Shown here: one piece after another, positions 15,827 through 26,290 of the stretch | How positions within the stretch are numbered: the stretch's first letter is position 1 | Layout of the letters: every line of letters begins with the position of its first letter | Source: Frankia sp. AgB1.9 | GTDB lineage: Bacteria > Actinomycetota > Actinomycetes > Frankiales > Frankiaceae | Length of the DNA stretch: 48,362 nucleotides | Direction: 5' to 3' | Assembly: GCF_016786355.1 (NCBI RefSeq) | Contig: NZ_JADWYX010000010.1 | Coordinates: forward strand, 1-48,362 | Program-made: the position numbers and the translations under genes | The notes under the pieces: model-generated | Seen by the model: only the letters and a program-made list of their open reading frames with translations | Database searches by the model: none | What the model was told of the DNA's origin: nothing

Positions 15827-16243
15827 ATGCCGAGTTTCCGGATCAGCGAGGCGGCGGGACTGCTCGGGGTCAGCGACGACACCGTCCGCCGTTGGGCGGA
15901 CATCGGCAGACTGCCGACGGTCCGTGATGAGTCGGGCCGTCAGGCGATCGAGGGCACCGTGCTGGCCCAGTTCGCCACCGAGCTCGCCGAGGGCCTCGAA
16001 TCCCCCGCCGGCCGAGCGGTCATCGTCGGCGAGTCGGCCCGCAACCGCTTCCCCGGGATCGTGACCCGGGTCCAGCGAGACGGCGTGATGGCGCAGGTGG
16101 AGATCCAGGCCGGGCCGCACCGGATCGTCTCGCTGATGAGCCGGGAGGCCGCCGACGAGCTCGGCCTGGAGCCCGGGGTACTGGCGGTCGGCGCGGTCAA
16201 GGCGACGAACGTCGTGGTCGAGGTCCCCCAGCAGCATCGCTGA
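15827..16243 (+). CDS. Molybdate-responsive regulator: MerR/Xis-type HTH plus Mop (TOBE) domain
   Basis: This 138-aa protein has an excisionase/MerR-like helix-turn-helix at the start (FRISEAAGLLGVSDDTVRRW, residues 4-23) and a Mop/TOBE domain at the end (about 70-136: SARNRFPGIVTRVQRDGVMAQV, then LEPGVLAVGAVKATNVVVEV), which binds molybdate or molybdopterin oxyanions in ModE-type proteins. It is shorter than classical ModE, which has a ModE-type winged helix and two Mop units. Position just upstream of modABC supports control of molybdate uptake. The start is ATG 15827 behind a GGGGGGT stretch. It is separated from modA by a tandem-repeat region, so it may be transcribed separately. Confidence 0.85.
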   Translation: MPSFRISEAAGLLGVSDDTVRRWADIGRLPTVRDESGRQAIEGTVLAQFATELAEGLESPAGRAVIVGESARNRFPGIVTRVQRDGVMAQVEIQAGPHRIVSLMSREAADELGLEPGVLAVGAVKATNVVVEVPQQHR

Positions 16244-16248
16244 ACGCC

Positions 16249-16353
16249 CTGTCGCATCGACCCGCTCTGTCGCGCCGACCCACCTGTCGCCTCGACCCAC
16301 CCTGTCGCCTCGACCCACCTGTCGCCTCGACCCACCCTGTCGCATCGACGCGA
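16249..16353. repeat. Tandem repeat, six copies of a 17-18 bp unit
   Basis: The unit CTGTCGCCTCGACCCAC(C) is repeated six times (starts at 16249, 16267, 16284, 16302, 16319 and 16337), alternating 17 and 18 bp, so the higher-order period is 35 bp. The three central copies are almost identical and the outer ones diverged. It fills the gap between the HTH-Mop gene and modA. It may be an operator array, a recombination-prone minisatellite, or both. Confidence 0.85.
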
Positions 16354-16406
16354 CGCCGTCCCACCCGCTGTTTCGAGTCGTCCCACCTCGCTGCTGGAGG
16401 ATCCTC

Positions 16407-17204
16407 ATGCGCATACCCCGCCCCGCGGCGGCAGCCGTCGCCGGTGTGGTCACCGTCGTCGTGCTCGCCGGCTGCGGTTCGAGCTCCGGCGGTGCCGCCG
16501 GCACCCCGAGCGCGTCGAGCACCCCGGCGCTGTCCGGGACGATCACGGTCCTCGCGGCGTCCTCGCTGACCGGGACCTTCACCGATCTGGGCAAGAGCTT
16601 CGAGGCCGCGCACCCCGGCGTCACCGTGAAGTTCAGCTTCGGCGCCAGCTCCACCCTGGCCACGCAGATCAACTCGGGCGCCCCCGCGGACGTGTTCGCC
16701 TCCGCGAGCACCAAGAACATGACCCAGGTGACCGACCAGCACAACGCCGCCAACCCGACGACGTTCGCGACGAACGAGGCGGAGATCGCGGTCCCGCCGT
16801 CGAACCCGCAGCACATCGCCACCATCGAGGACCTGGCGAAGCCGGGCGTCAAGGTCGCGCTCTGCCAGGCCGCGGTGCCCTGCGGCGTCGTCGCCCACAG
16901 TGCCTTCGACAAGGCCAAGATCACGGTGAAGCCGGTCACCGAGGGTCCCGACGTGAAGAGCGTGCTCACCACGGTCGAGCTGGGTGAGGTCGACGCCGGC
17001 GTGGTGTACAAGACCGATGTGCTGGCCGCCGGCAGCAAGGTCCTGGGCGTCGAGATCCCGGAGAACGAGAACGCCTCCACCGCCTACCCGATCGCCGCCC
17101 TCACCGCGTCGAAGAACAAGGCCGTGGCCGACGCCTTCGTCGCCTACGTGCTGTCCGCGACCGGCCGCACGGTCCTGACCAAGGCTGGCTTCGCCCAGCC
17201 GTGA
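16407..17204 (+). CDS. modA: Molybdate ABC transporter substrate-binding lipoprotein
   Basis: This 265-aa protein has a lipoprotein signal peptide with VLAGC lipobox, then the ModA fold. Characteristic segments include TITVLAASSLTGTF, FSFGASSTLATQINSGAPADVF, AVPCGVVAHSAF and GEVDAGVVYKTDV. It captures molybdate or tungstate outside the membrane and passes it to ModB. ATG 16407 has CTGGAGGATCC upstream. The stop overlaps the modB start (GTGA), so translation is coupled. Together with modB, modC and the upstream Mop-domain regulator it forms a complete molybdate uptake set, which would feed molybdoenzymes or, in a diazotroph, nitrogenase. Confidence 0.92.
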   Translation: MRIPRPAAAAVAGVVTVVVLAGCGSSSGGAAGTPSASSTPALSGTITVLAASSLTGTFTDLGKSFEAAHPGVTVKFSFGASSTLATQINSGAPADVFASASTKNMTQVTDQHNAANPTTFATNEAEIAVPPSNPQHIATIEDLAKPGVKVALCQAAVPCGVVAHSAFDKAKITVKPVTEGPDVKSVLTTVELGEVDAGVVYKTDVLAAGSKVLGVEIPENENASTAYPIAALTASKNKAVADAFVAYVLSATGRTVLTKAGFAQP

Positions 17205-18081
17205 CCGCCCCGCCCGTGACCGGCCCCGCCCAGTCCCTCGCCACCGGCGGTGGGCGCGGGCGCGGTCGGCCACGGCGCGCCGGCCAGGGATGGGCGCCCT
17301 GGCCGCTGGCCCTGCCCGCCGGCCTGGCCATCGCGTTCCTGGTCCTCCCGCTCGTCGGGCTGCTGGTCCGGGCACCGTGGCGACGGCTGCCGAGCCTGCT
17401 CGGGCAGGCGGAGGTCCGCCAGGCCCTCGTCCTGTCGCTGGAGACGGCGACCCTGGCGACCGGCATCTCGATCCTGGTCGGGGTGCCACTGGCCTGGGTG
17501 CTCGCGCGGACCAGGCTGCCCGGCCGGTCCCTGCTCCAGGCGCTGGTCACGCTGCCGCTGGTGCTGCCCCCGGTCGTCGGCGGCGTCGCGCTGCTGCTCG
17601 CTTTCGGCCGCAACGGCGTGGTCGGCCGCTACCTCGACAGCCTCTTCGGGATCACCCTGCCGTTCACGACCACCGGCGTCGTGATCGCCGAGACGTTCGT
17701 CGCCATGCCGTTCCTGGTCGTGTCCGTCGAGGGCGCGCTGGCCGCGGCCGATCGACGCTTCGAGGACGCCGCCGCCACCCTCGGCGCCAACCGCTGGCTG
17801 ACCTTCCGGCGGGTCACCCTGCCGATGATCGGCCCGTCGGTCGGGGCGGGCGCCGTCCTGTGCTGGGCCCGCGCGCTCGGTGAGTTCGGCGCCACCATCA
17901 CCTTCGCCGGCAACTTCCCGGGCACCACCCAGACGATGCCGCTGGCCGTCTACCTGGCGCTGGAGAACGACCCGGACGCCGCGATCGCGCTGTCCCTGTT
18001 GCTGCTCGTGGTCTGTGTGACCGTTCTGATCGCCCTGCGGCGCCGTTGGCTGTCCGGCGCCAGGGGCGTGATCGCAGCCGC

Positions 18082-18085
<4 letters not shown>
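17201..18085 (+). CDS. modB: Molybdate ABC transporter permease
   Basis: This 294-aa inner-membrane protein has about five or six transmembrane helices. The cytoplasmic EAA-type loop reads EDAAATLGANRWLTFRRVTLP, split here as EDAAATLGANRW and TFRRVTLP, which docks to the ATPase. GEFGATITFAGNFPGTTQTM is typical of ModB. A 30-residue basic, Gly-rich cytoplasmic lead precedes helix 1. It starts at GTG 17201, overlapping the modA stop, and ends overlapping the modC start (ATGA), giving a fully coupled modABC operon. Confidence 0.92.
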
Positions 18086-19230
<1,145 letters not shown>

Positions 19231-19243
19231 TGAAATGGTTGGC

Positions 19244-19263
19244 CGCCCGGCGCAACCCGGGCG
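19244..19263. terminator. Bidirectional terminator between modC and the TetR gene
   Basis: CGCCCGG (19244-19250) and CCGGGCG (19257-19263) form a perfect 7-bp stem with a 6-nt loop. It fills the 33-bp gap between the converging modC and TetR-family genes and abuts the TetR stop codon, as expected for a shared terminator. Confidence 0.55.
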
Positions 19264-19845
19264 TTACCGCTCGTCGATTTCTTCGATCAGACGGGTGATG
19301 TAGGCGTTCACGGATTCAAAGTCGTAGGCGACACCGAGGTCGGCGTCGATCGTCATGATCTGGGTTATCCCGATCATTGCGAGCTGGGCGAACAACGGCG
19401 GGCACCGTTCGGGCGGGACACCGCGGTCGGTGAGGGCCACCGTGAACGCGTCGAGCTGGAGCTGGCGATAGCGCTGGTAGTACTCGACGAGTGCGGACCG
19501 AATCACCTTGCGGTGGTTGGCCAGCGCCATGAACTCGAGGCTGAACCTCGTGGTCGTGAGACCGGTCTCGCGCAGGTCCCACAGCTGCCGCAATGTCGGG
19601 CGGGAACCCATGACCTCGCGGAGCGCCGCCAGGCCGACTTCCGCACGTCGCTGGAATACCTGTAGGAAAAGGTCGTCCATCGTGTGGAAGTAGTAATGCA
19701 CCAGCTGGGGTGTCAGGCCGGCTCGGGCGCCCACCCGCCGCGAGGTGACGGCGGCGTAGCCTTCCTCCAGCAGCAGCCACTCGGCGGCGTCGAGCAGTTG
19801 CTCGCGCCTCCCCGGCTCCGCCGGCGTCCGATGTTGGCTGACCAT
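19264..19845 (-). CDS. TetR-family transcriptional regulator
   Basis: This 193-aa protein has an N-terminal TetR HTH (about 14-60: EQLLDAAEWLLLEEGYAAVT, then VGARAGLTPQLVHYYF) and a helical ligand-binding half. It probably represses genes until a small hydrophobic ligand binds. ATG 19845 is chosen because AAGGACAG lies just upstream; the frame opens earlier with no ribosome site. It lies on the same strand 278 bp after a P450-SDR pair. A perfect 18-bp palindrome at 22217-22234 upstream of the P450 gene is a plausible operator. That link is inference. Confidence 0.88.
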   Translation of the reverse strand: MVSQHRTPAEPGRREQLLDAAEWLLLEEGYAAVTSRRVGARAGLTPQLVHYYFHTMDDLFLQVFQRRAEVGLAALREVMGSRPTLRQLWDLRETGLTTTRFSLEFMALANHRKVIRSALVEYYQRYRQLQLDAFTVALTDRGVPPERCPPLFAQLAMIGITQIMTIDADLGVAYDFESVNAYITRLIEEIDER

Positions 19846-20123
19846 CTGTCCTTCATATCGCAGCGCGGCCTCCCGCACACCGGACCTGCGAGCCGCGTCC
19901 CACCTGCGGCCGTCCCACGGCCACATTGCGGCCAGAAAGCGACGTGGAGTCGCCGGAGGCCCACCGTCGGGACGGCCGCACGGCCTCGGTGCCCGGTCGG
20001 TGTGGCACGAGGGCCACACGGAGATCGGACGGCCGGGCCAGAACGCGGCGGCAACCAGCCACGGTCCGTCCGGCCGCCCGAGGCGGCCTTGATTCTCGCC
20101 GCCGACACCGCCCGGTGGGCCGG

Positions 20124-20864
20124 TCAGATATACATGCCGCCGTTGACGCCGATGACCTGACCGGTGACGTAGCTCCCGCCGTCGGAGCACAGGTAGGAAC
20201 AGGCAGCGGCAATGTCGGCGGCCGTGCCGGCCCGGCCGAGCGGCACCATGGACGCGATCAGGTCGACCCCTGGAATGTCACCGTCGGCCTCGCCCTTACG
20301 CGCCATCGGTGTGTCGACCAGGGTCGGCGGAATGGTGTTGACGGTGATGCCGTGCGGGGCGAGCTCCCGGGCCAGCGACTTCGTCAGCGCGATGACGCCG
20401 CCTTTCGAGGCCGTGTAGTGCGCCATGTTTCCCGCGCCGGACTGCGCACTGGACGAGGAAATCGTGACAATACGGCCCCAGCGACCGGCAATCATGTCCG
20501 CCGCGGCGGTCTGGACGCAGGTGAACGTCCCGGTGAGATTGACGGCGAGCACCCGTTCCCAGGTCTCCGGGGTGATGTCGAGCAACGGGGTGAACATCTC
20601 GATGCCCGCGCTGGTCACCAGAATCCCGACCGGCCCTAGCTCGGCCCGCACCCGGTCGAACGCGCCCTGGACGGCGGCCCGGTCGGCCACGTCGGTCTCG
20701 ATGGCCAGGACCTTGCCGGCGGCCGCTAGGTCGGCGGCGGCGGCCTGCGCCGCGACGCCGTCCCGATCGAGGATGGCGACCTGGTAGCCGTCGGCGAGAA
20801 ACTGCCGGGCCACACCGAGGCCGATACCCGAAGCGCCACCCGTCACCACTGCGACCCTGCTCAT
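20124..20864 (-). CDS. Short-chain dehydrogenase/reductase (3-oxoacyl-ACP reductase-like)
   Basis: This 246-aa classical SDR has the cofactor motif TGGASGIG (8-15), Asp33 after the second strand (favouring NAD), SAG in place of NNAG at 85-87, catalytic Ser near 138 and YTASK (Tyr150, Lys154). The C-terminal GSYVTGQVIGVNGGMYI is typical. It oxidises or reduces an alcohol/ketone pair. Its ATG at 20864 overlaps the P450 stop (ATGA), so the two enzymes are coupled and may act in sequence, the P450 hydroxylating and the SDR oxidising the new alcohol. The substrate is not readable; terpenoid or steroid-like compounds are one option. Confidence 0.9.
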   Translation of the reverse strand: MSRVAVVTGGASGIGLGVARQFLADGYQVAILDRDGVAAQAAAADLAAAGKVLAIETDVADRAAVQGAFDRVRAELGPVGILVTSAGIEMFTPLLDITPETWERVLAVNLTGTFTCVQTAAADMIAGRWGRIVTISSSSAQSGAGNMAHYTASKGGVIALTKSLARELAPHGITVNTIPPTLVDTPMARKGEADGDIPGVDLIASMVPLGRAGTAADIAAACSYLCSDGGSYVTGQVIGVNGGMYI

Positions 20865-22147
20865 CGGGCTGCTCCCTCGACGGCCGTGAACTCCAGGTGA
20901 AGCTCGGTCAGGCCACGGAGCACCCAGGTCGGCTCGTAGCGGAAACGCCGCTCACCGGCCGGCCCGTGGTGTTCCTCGGAGAGCCGGATGTCGCGGGTGC
21001 GGGCGAGGATGCGCTCCAGACTGATCCGCCCTTCGACGCGGGCGAGCGGACCGCCGGGGCAGGAGTGGACGCCGCGGCCGAAGGCGATGTGCTGGCGAAC
21101 GTTCTTGCGGTCGATGTCGACCGTGGCCGGGCACTCGAAATGCCGGGGGTCGCGGTTGGCCGCGCCGTTGAGCAGCATGACCGGGGTACCCGCCGCGATC
21201 TCCACGCCACCGATGCTCGTGGCCCGCCTGGTAAGGCGGAAGTCGGTCTTCACCGGGCTCTCGACGCGCAGCGTCTCCTCGATCAGGTCCGGGATGCGGT
21301 CGGGGTGCGCCCGCAGGTCGTCCTGGACGTCCGGATGCTGGGCGAGGTACTTCAGCAGCTCGCCAAGCAGCCGCGCGGTGGTCTCCTGCCCGGCGGCGAA
21401 CAGGAACGTGGCCGCGCGGACGACCGAGACCACCTCCGGAATGCTTCCGTCCGGGTAGGTCGCGGCCGCCATCTGCGTCAGCACGTCATTGCGCGGGGCC
21501 GTCCGGCGGTCCTCGATATAGCGGGCGAACGTGTCGTCGAGCCACCCGAGGGCGTTCAGCTCGTCCTCGTGCCCGCCGCCGGCGCCGACCTCACCGGGGG
21601 TCGCGGTCAGGCCGAAACCGCTGCGGAACCGCTCGTGATCCGCCTCGGGCACCCCCAGGACGTCCGCCACGGTCAGCATCGCGAAGGGCTGCGCGAACGC
21701 GCGGATGAACTCGCACCGGCCGTCCGCGAGAAACTCGTCGAGCTGCTGGTCGGCCAGCCGCCAGATGAACGCCTCGTTCTCCTGGAGCCGCTTCGGCGTG
21801 AGCATCCGCATGACGAGGGCGCGCTCGCGGGTGTGCATCGGCGGGTCCATCGTGACCATGTGCTCGTTCATCGGGATCTGGTCCCGATATTGATCGATGA
21901 TCGCGCCGACGTCGCCCTCGAGCGGCACCGGGAAGGTCGCGAACGGGCCGATCACCGAGTTGCACGAGGAGAAGGTGTCCACGTCGCGGTACACCTCGTG
22001 CGCCTCGTCGTAGCCGGTCACCGCGACCACCCCGAGATGCGGCAGCGGCAGCACCGGGCACTGGGCACGCAGGTCGTCGAAGTAGGGATAGGGATCCTCG
22101 ACGAGTGACGTGTCGTTGAAGAAGTCGATGGTCTTCCAGTCGGTCAC
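20861..22147 (-). CDS. Cytochrome P450
   Basis: This 428-aa soluble bacterial P450 has the I-helix oxygen-activation motif FAAGQETTA (250-258), the ExxR motif ETLR (291-294) and the heme loop FGRGVHSCPGG (356-366) with Cys363 as thiolate ligand; HTRER in helix C is also typical. It inserts oxygen into an unknown substrate and needs separate ferredoxin and reductase, neither of which is adjacent. The start is GTG 22147, preceded by GGAAGG; the protein begins MTDWKTIDFF. It leads a leftward unit with an SDR (4-bp overlap) and, after a gap, a TetR regulator. Confidence 0.93.
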   Translation of the reverse strand: MTDWKTIDFFNDTSLVEDPYPYFDDLRAQCPVLPLPHLGVVAVTGYDEAHEVYRDVDTFSSCNSVIGPFATFPVPLEGDVGAIIDQYRDQIPMNEHMVTMDPPMHTRERALVMRMLTPKRLQENEAFIWRLADQQLDEFLADGRCEFIRAFAQPFAMLTVADVLGVPEADHERFRSGFGLTATPGEVGAGGGHEDELNALGWLDDTFARYIEDRRTAPRNDVLTQMAAATYPDGSIPEVVSVVRAATFLFAAGQETTARLLGELLKYLAQHPDVQDDLRAHPDRIPDLIEETLRVESPVKTDFRLTRRATSIGGVEIAAGTPVMLLNGAANRDPRHFECPATVDIDRKNVRQHIAFGRGVHSCPGGPLARVEGRISLERILARTRDIRLSEEHHGPAGERRFRYEPTWVLRGLTELHLEFTAVEGAAR

Positions 22148-22495
22148 CCTGCCGCCTTCCAGGCCTCGGACAGACCGCGTCCCGGACGACGTTGTCCTGG
22201 AGACGCGGTGCCCACGATTTGGCGATCGCCAAATTTCGTTAGCGACTGTCTAGCATGGGCCCGCTCGCACTCGCAAGAAACCCAGGCGCAGCACCTTCCC
22301 GCCACGCGCCGTCCGGCCGTGGCAGGAACTCCCGCTGTCGCCTGGATGACCGCGGAAGATTGGCGCAAAACCAACTCAGAGCGGCGCGCCGCACCCCTAC
22401 CATGCAGCGGACCCGCCGGGCCGGCCCCGGCTCGGCTGAGGGGGTCGCGGGATGTCAGCCCACGCCGCGCGCGACGGCAGCGCGGGAACTGTTTC
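22148..22495. other. Divergent promoter region, P450 operon versus membrane protein
   Basis: This region lies between the leftward P450 gene and the rightward membrane protein. Its left part holds an exact 18-bp palindrome at 22217-22234 and the most AT-rich bases of the region. An open frame runs through it into the membrane-protein gene (ATG candidates at 22208 and 22346), so part may be coding if that protein starts earlier than I chose. Confidence 0.4.
22217..22234. promoter_or_regulatory. Perfect 18-bp palindrome, candidate TetR-type operator
   Basis: ATTTGGCGATCGCCAAAT is an uninterrupted 9+9 palindrome, 70 bp upstream of the P450 start and within the divergent promoter region. Length and symmetry suit a TetR dimer, and a TetR gene closes the same gene cluster. 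The GGCGATCGCC core alone can occur by chance in GC-rich DNA; the AT arms make a real site more likely. Confidence 0.55.
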
Positions 22496-23956
22496 GTGAG
22501 CGCGCCGGAGCCCGGCCCCGAGGGCACCGCCGACCTGGCACAACCCGTCAACAGCGACCCGGTGGCCGTGGCACTTGGAAACGCGTCCCTGTTGAACGTC
22601 GGCTACCTGATGCTGGGCCGCCGTGGACTCGCGGCGCTCACCGGGCTGGTCACGCTCGTGCTGCTCATCATCCTCGGCACCGCCGCGCGGACCCTGTGGT
22701 TCGAGATCGTCGTCCTGCTGTGGTGGTTCACCCTCGTCGCGCACGGCTGGTACCTGGCCGGCGGCTGGCCGCAGCGGCGCCGCCGGGCCGGGAGCAGAAG
22801 TCGCCTCTTCCTCGGTGCGGCCTTCTTCCTGCCGGTCCTGGTGGCCGCCACCCTGCTACGCGTCCACGTCGCCTCGATCAACAGCCGGGTCACCGCCGCG
22901 GTCCGGACCGGCGACTGCCCACGCGCCACCGCCGCCCTGGCCGACCGCTGGGCGGGCGACTATCTGGCGGACGCCCCCGGTGCCGTCCGCGGTGCGGGCA
23001 CCGGGCGGGTCTGCGGCCGGCTCGGGGACACCGCGGGCCGCCTCGACGCGGTCGTCACGAACAGCGACCCAAGCTCGCTGCCACCGGCGCTGAAGGACCT
23101 TTCGGCCGTTCTCGCCGCGCGGCCCGACCACGGCCGCATGGTCCTGCGGACCCTCGACGACTTCCTCGGCCGGTTGCCGCTCTCGAACCCCTGCGACACC
23201 GTCAAGGTGCTCGACACCCTCGGCGCCTACAGCACGCGGGACGCCGTCCGGGACCAGGCGAGGGCCACCGTCCCCCGCCTCGCGCCGTCGGCGCTCCTCG
23301 GGTGCGGCGATCGCGAGTTCCAGGCGAAGGACTGGAACGGCGCGAAGTCCTCCTACCAGCGGCTGCTCGACGGCTACCCGAAGAGCCCGCTGGCCCCCAA
23401 GGCCTTCGGCGGACTCGTCGCCGCCAACCGAGCGATCGAGCTGGATCACGTACGCGCCGCGTTGGGCGCCGGTCCGGACACGTCCTACTGTTCGGACCCG
23501 GTCACCTGGAGCGGCGCGACCCCGTATCGCGCCGCCTCGCCGAACCGGGCCGTGCTCCACGGCCAGAACACCTACACGAACCAGCTGCCGGGCGACTGGC
23601 TGGTGGACGACGTCGCCAGGGCGCCGCTCGTGATCTGCGTCAGCCCGAAGGAGTACGGGGACGTCGTCCAGAGCTGCGACTACGACTCCGACGCAGGTCT
23701 GACGAGCGTCTTCGGGACCAGGACCGTGTCGTTCCACAAGGTCGCCGTTCCGATCCGCGTGGTCGAGGTCCTGACCGGCCACGTGGTGGCCGACCTGCGC
23801 GTTCAGGTCACCGGCGCCAGCTGCCCGAGCGTCATCAACTACACGACGCTCGGCTACTTCGACACCGGCCCATCCCCGGACATGTACGTGGACGTGCCGG
23901 ACTCCACGGTCAGCACCGCCGTCCGCGACGCCCTGGCCCCCGTCATCAACCCCTGA
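22496..23956 (+). CDS. Membrane protein with extracytoplasmic tetratricopeptide-like region, unknown function
   Basis: I do not recognise a named family. The 486-aa product has a short Pro/Glu-rich head and then three hydrophobic segments (about 40-70, 73-88 and 103-120). A long Cys-containing region follows (about 120-486). It includes a TPR-like repeat, DREFQAKDWNGAKSSYQRLL then YPKSPLAPKAFGGLVAANRAI, and a beta-rich end resembling a sensor or binding domain. Several cysteines (TGDCPRA, GRVCGRL, NPCDTV, LGCGD) could form disulfides outside the membrane. GTG 22496 is my choice on protein content; the ribosome site GGGAA is weak, and ATG 22346 or 22208 are possible. Confidence 0.6.
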   Translation: MSAPEPGPEGTADLAQPVNSDPVAVALGNASLLNVGYLMLGRRGLAALTGLVTLVLLIILGTAARTLWFEIVVLLWWFTLVAHGWYLAGGWPQRRRRAGSRSRLFLGAAFFLPVLVAATLLRVHVASINSRVTAAVRTGDCPRATAALADRWAGDYLADAPGAVRGAGTGRVCGRLGDTAGRLDAVVTNSDPSSLPPALKDLSAVLAARPDHGRMVLRTLDDFLGRLPLSNPCDTVKVLDTLGAYSTRDAVRDQARATVPRLAPSALLGCGDREFQAKDWNGAKSSYQRLLDGYPKSPLAPKAFGGLVAANRAIELDHVRAALGAGPDTSYCSDPVTWSGATPYRAASPNRAVLHGQNTYTNQLPGDWLVDDVARAPLVICVSPKEYGDVVQSCDYDSDAGLTSVFGTRTVSFHKVAVPIRVVEVLTGHVVADLRVQVTGASCPSVINYTTLGYFDTGPSPDMYVDVPDSTVSTAVRDALAPVINP

Positions 23957-24273
23957 CGACCTGAACGACGCCGCGCGACCGTGAACAGGCGGGGCGTCCG
24001 TGCTCGGCGCGGCTGAGCGGCGGGTACTGCGCTGGTGGTACGCGGAACTGTCGGCGTAGGGACGACGACGGGTGGGGGTCGGCAGGGCAGCCTGAACGGA
24101 CCCGAGAAGACACGGAGACCTTTCGTGGCAAGTTTCCTGACCGGTAGCCGCGCTCCCGGCGAGCCCGCCGCGGTCCGATGAGAGTCCCCAGCCCGGCGGT
24201 CCATCCCGACGACCCTGAGCTACGCCGGTCGGCGAACACGTACCGTATGCGCGGCGCCTACCGACAGGAATTC
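23957..24273. other. Intergenic region before the histidine kinase
   Basis: These 317 bases separate the membrane protein from the kinase gene. I see no second gene, no clear terminator stem and no certain promoter. An in-frame ATG at 24178 would extend the kinase by 32 residues, but it lacks a ribosome site and the extension is hydrophilic. Confidence 0.4.
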
Positions 24274-25569
24274 ATGATCATGGTGACGGGCTGGCGGCGG
24301 TTCACGAGCGACCACCCAGGGCCAACCACCGCGGCGATCGCGCTGTTGATGTTCGTCGCGGCCGGGCCCGGTAGCCGGCTCGCTCCCGGCAACGCCACCC
24401 GCCCCAGCGCCGCCTGGCCGGCGGTGCTGCTCGCCGCGATCTCCTGCGTCGCGCTGCTGTGGCACGAACGCCGGCCGCGCACGGTCGTGACGGTCGCCGC
24501 CGTCTGCACCGCCAGCATGGCGCTGCACGGCTACCTGCTGAGCATGTTGCTGATCGCCCCTGCCATGGCCGCGCTCTACTGGCTGGCCGATCACACCGAC
24601 CGGACGACCGCGGTCGTGTTCACCGGCGCCACCGCCACCCTGCTCGTGAGCGCCGCGCTGATCGGTGATCCAGCCAGCTACCCGCTGGTGCTGAAGACCA
24701 TCGGGCCGACCGCCTGGCTGATCCTCCCCGCCGCGCTCGGCAACACCTCGCGGCTACGCCGTGCCTACCTCGCCGCCGAACGGGCCCGCGCCGAGCACGC
24801 CGAGCACACCCGGGAGCAGGAGGCTCGCCGGCGGGTGACCGACGAACGCACCCGGATCGCCCGGGAGCTGCATGACGTCGTGGCCCACCACATCACTCTG
24901 GCCAACGCCCAGGCCAGCACCGCCGCCCACCTCTCCACGACCCGACCCGAGCAGGCCCGGGAGATCCTGGCCGGCCTGACCGCGACCACCTCGGCGGCGC
25001 TGCGCGACCTCAAGGCCACCGTCGGCCTGCTGCGGGCGGACGACAGCCCACACGCCCCGCTGGAACCCGCCCCTGGACTCGCGCGGCTACCCGACCTGAC
25101 CGCCGCGCTCGGCGAAGCCGGTCTCGCGGTCACCATCGACGTTGCCGGGAAGGCGAGACCGCTTTCCCCCGGAGTGGATCTGACCGCGTTCCGCGTCGCC
25201 CAGGAGGCGTTGACCAACGTGGCCAAACACGCGGCCACCAGCACCGCGCGCGTACAGATCACTTACTACCGCGACATCCTCACCATGAGCGTCACCAATG
25301 AAGGCGCCCCGACGGGCCGGCCGCACCCCACGCGTACCGGCGCCGATCAGGAGGAGGCGGGCGGCAGCCGCGGACCGGCGGCCTCCAGGGGGATCCCCGG
25401 CGGGTTCGGCCTCATCGGTATGCGCGAACGCGCCCGCTCCGTCGGCGGCGAGCTGACCGCCGGCCCCCGGCCCGAGGGTGGGTTCGAGGTTGCCATGTGC
25501 GTTCCGCTGCCGCCCACCTCAGTGACGAAAACGGGTATCGATGACGATCCGCGTACTGCTCGCCGATGA
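24274..25569 (+). CDS. NarL-type sensor histidine kinase (HisKA_3)
   Basis: This 431-aa membrane sensor has about four to six hydrophobic helices in residues 18-155, a coiled linker ([20 protein letters not shown]), the HisKA_3 dimerisation box [16 protein letters not shown] with phospho-acceptor His200, and a HATPase domain ([15 protein letters not shown] as N box, [12 protein letters not shown] as G box). Such kinases sense signals in the membrane and phosphorylate a paired NarL-type regulator. ATG 24274 follows ACAGGAATTC; ATG 24280 and 24247 are alternatives. It overlaps the response-regulator gene by 29 bp. The Gly/Arg-rich insert before the G box (about residues 350-375) is unusual. Confidence 0.88.
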   Translation: MIMVTGWRRFTSDHPGPTTAAIALLMFVAAGPGSRLAPGNATRPSAAWPAVLLAAISCVALLWHERRPRTVVTVAAVCTASMALHGYLLSMLLIAPAMAALYWLADHTDRTTAVVFTGATATLLVSAALIGDPASYPLVLKTIGPTAWLILPAALGNTSRLRRAYLAAERARAEHAEHTREQEARRRVTDERTRIARELHDVVAHHITLANAQASTAAHLSTTRPEQAREILAGLTATTSAALRDLKATVGLLRADDSPHAPLEPAPGLARLPDLTAALGEAGLAVTIDVAGKARPLSPGVDLTAFRVAQEALTNVAKHAATSTARVQITYYRDILTMSVTNEGAPTGRPHPTRTGADQEEAGGSRGPAASRGIPGGFGLIGMRERARSVGGELTAGPRPEGGFEVAMCVPLPPTSVTKTGIDDDPRTARR

Positions 25570-26218
25570 CCAGGCTCTGCTGCGGGCCACCTTCCGAATG
25601 CTGATCGACTCCCAGGCGGACATGGTGGTCGTCGCCGAGGCCGCCGACGGCGCAGAGGCAGTCACTCGCGCCCGTCAACACCATCCGGACCTCGTCCTGA
25701 TGGATATCCGCATGCCCGGCACCGATGGCCTCGCCGCGACCACCGTCATTGGCGCAGACCCGGACCTGGCCGCCACCCGGGTGCTCATCCTGACCACCTT
25801 CGAACTCGACGAATACGTGGCCCACGCCCTGCGAGCAGGGGCCAGCGGATTCCTCGGGAAGGGCGTCGGCGCCGAGGAACTGCTCGCCGCGATCCGGCTG
25901 GTGGCCGCCGGCGACGCGCTCCTCTCGCCAGCCGCCACCCGCGCGCTGATCACCCGGTTCCTCGCCGTGCCCGAACCCACGATGGCGCGCGCGACCCCCG
26001 ACACCCTGACGGTCCTGACCACGCGCGAACGGGAGGTGGTCGCGCTCGTCGCCGAGGGCTACTCCAACGACGAGATCGCCGCCCGCCTGGTCATCAGCCC
26101 ACTGACCGCCCGCACCCACGTCCATCGGGCCATGACCAAACTCCACGCCCGCGACCGAGCTCAACTCGTCGTCATCGCCTACCAGACGGGCCTGGTACGC
26201 CAGCCTCACCGACCCTAG
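25541..26218 (+). CDS. NarL/LuxR-family response regulator
   Basis: This 225-aa regulator has a receiver domain with acidic pair Asp9-Asp10, phospho-acceptor Asp55 ([10 protein letters not shown]) and switch Thr in LILTTF. The usual FLLKD motif is replaced by GFLGKGV, which still supplies a Lys. The C-terminal LuxR HTH (about 155-215) reads [20 protein letters not shown] and [17 protein letters not shown]. It is the partner of the overlapping kinase gene. Targets are not visible in the window. It faces the convergent VOC gene 72 bp on. Confidence 0.93.
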   Translation: MTIRVLLADDQALLRATFRMLIDSQADMVVVAEAADGAEAVTRARQHHPDLVLMDIRMPGTDGLAATTVIGADPDLAATRVLILTTFELDEYVAHALRAGASGFLGKGVGAEELLAAIRLVAAGDALLSPAATRALITRFLAVPEPTMARATPDTLTVLTTREREVVALVAEGYSNDEIAARLVISPLTARTHVHRAMTKLHARDRAQLVVIAYQTGLVRQPHRP

Positions 26219-26290
26219 AGGCCAGACCTTCCCAGCGGGTCGTAACAACGATCCGTCTCCCGACGGGGTCGGGCCGAGGCCAGCACGAGG

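Noticed and set aside
16249..16353. CRISPR array
   Set aside because: Repeats are contiguous 17-18 bp units without unique spacers, and no cas genes are present.
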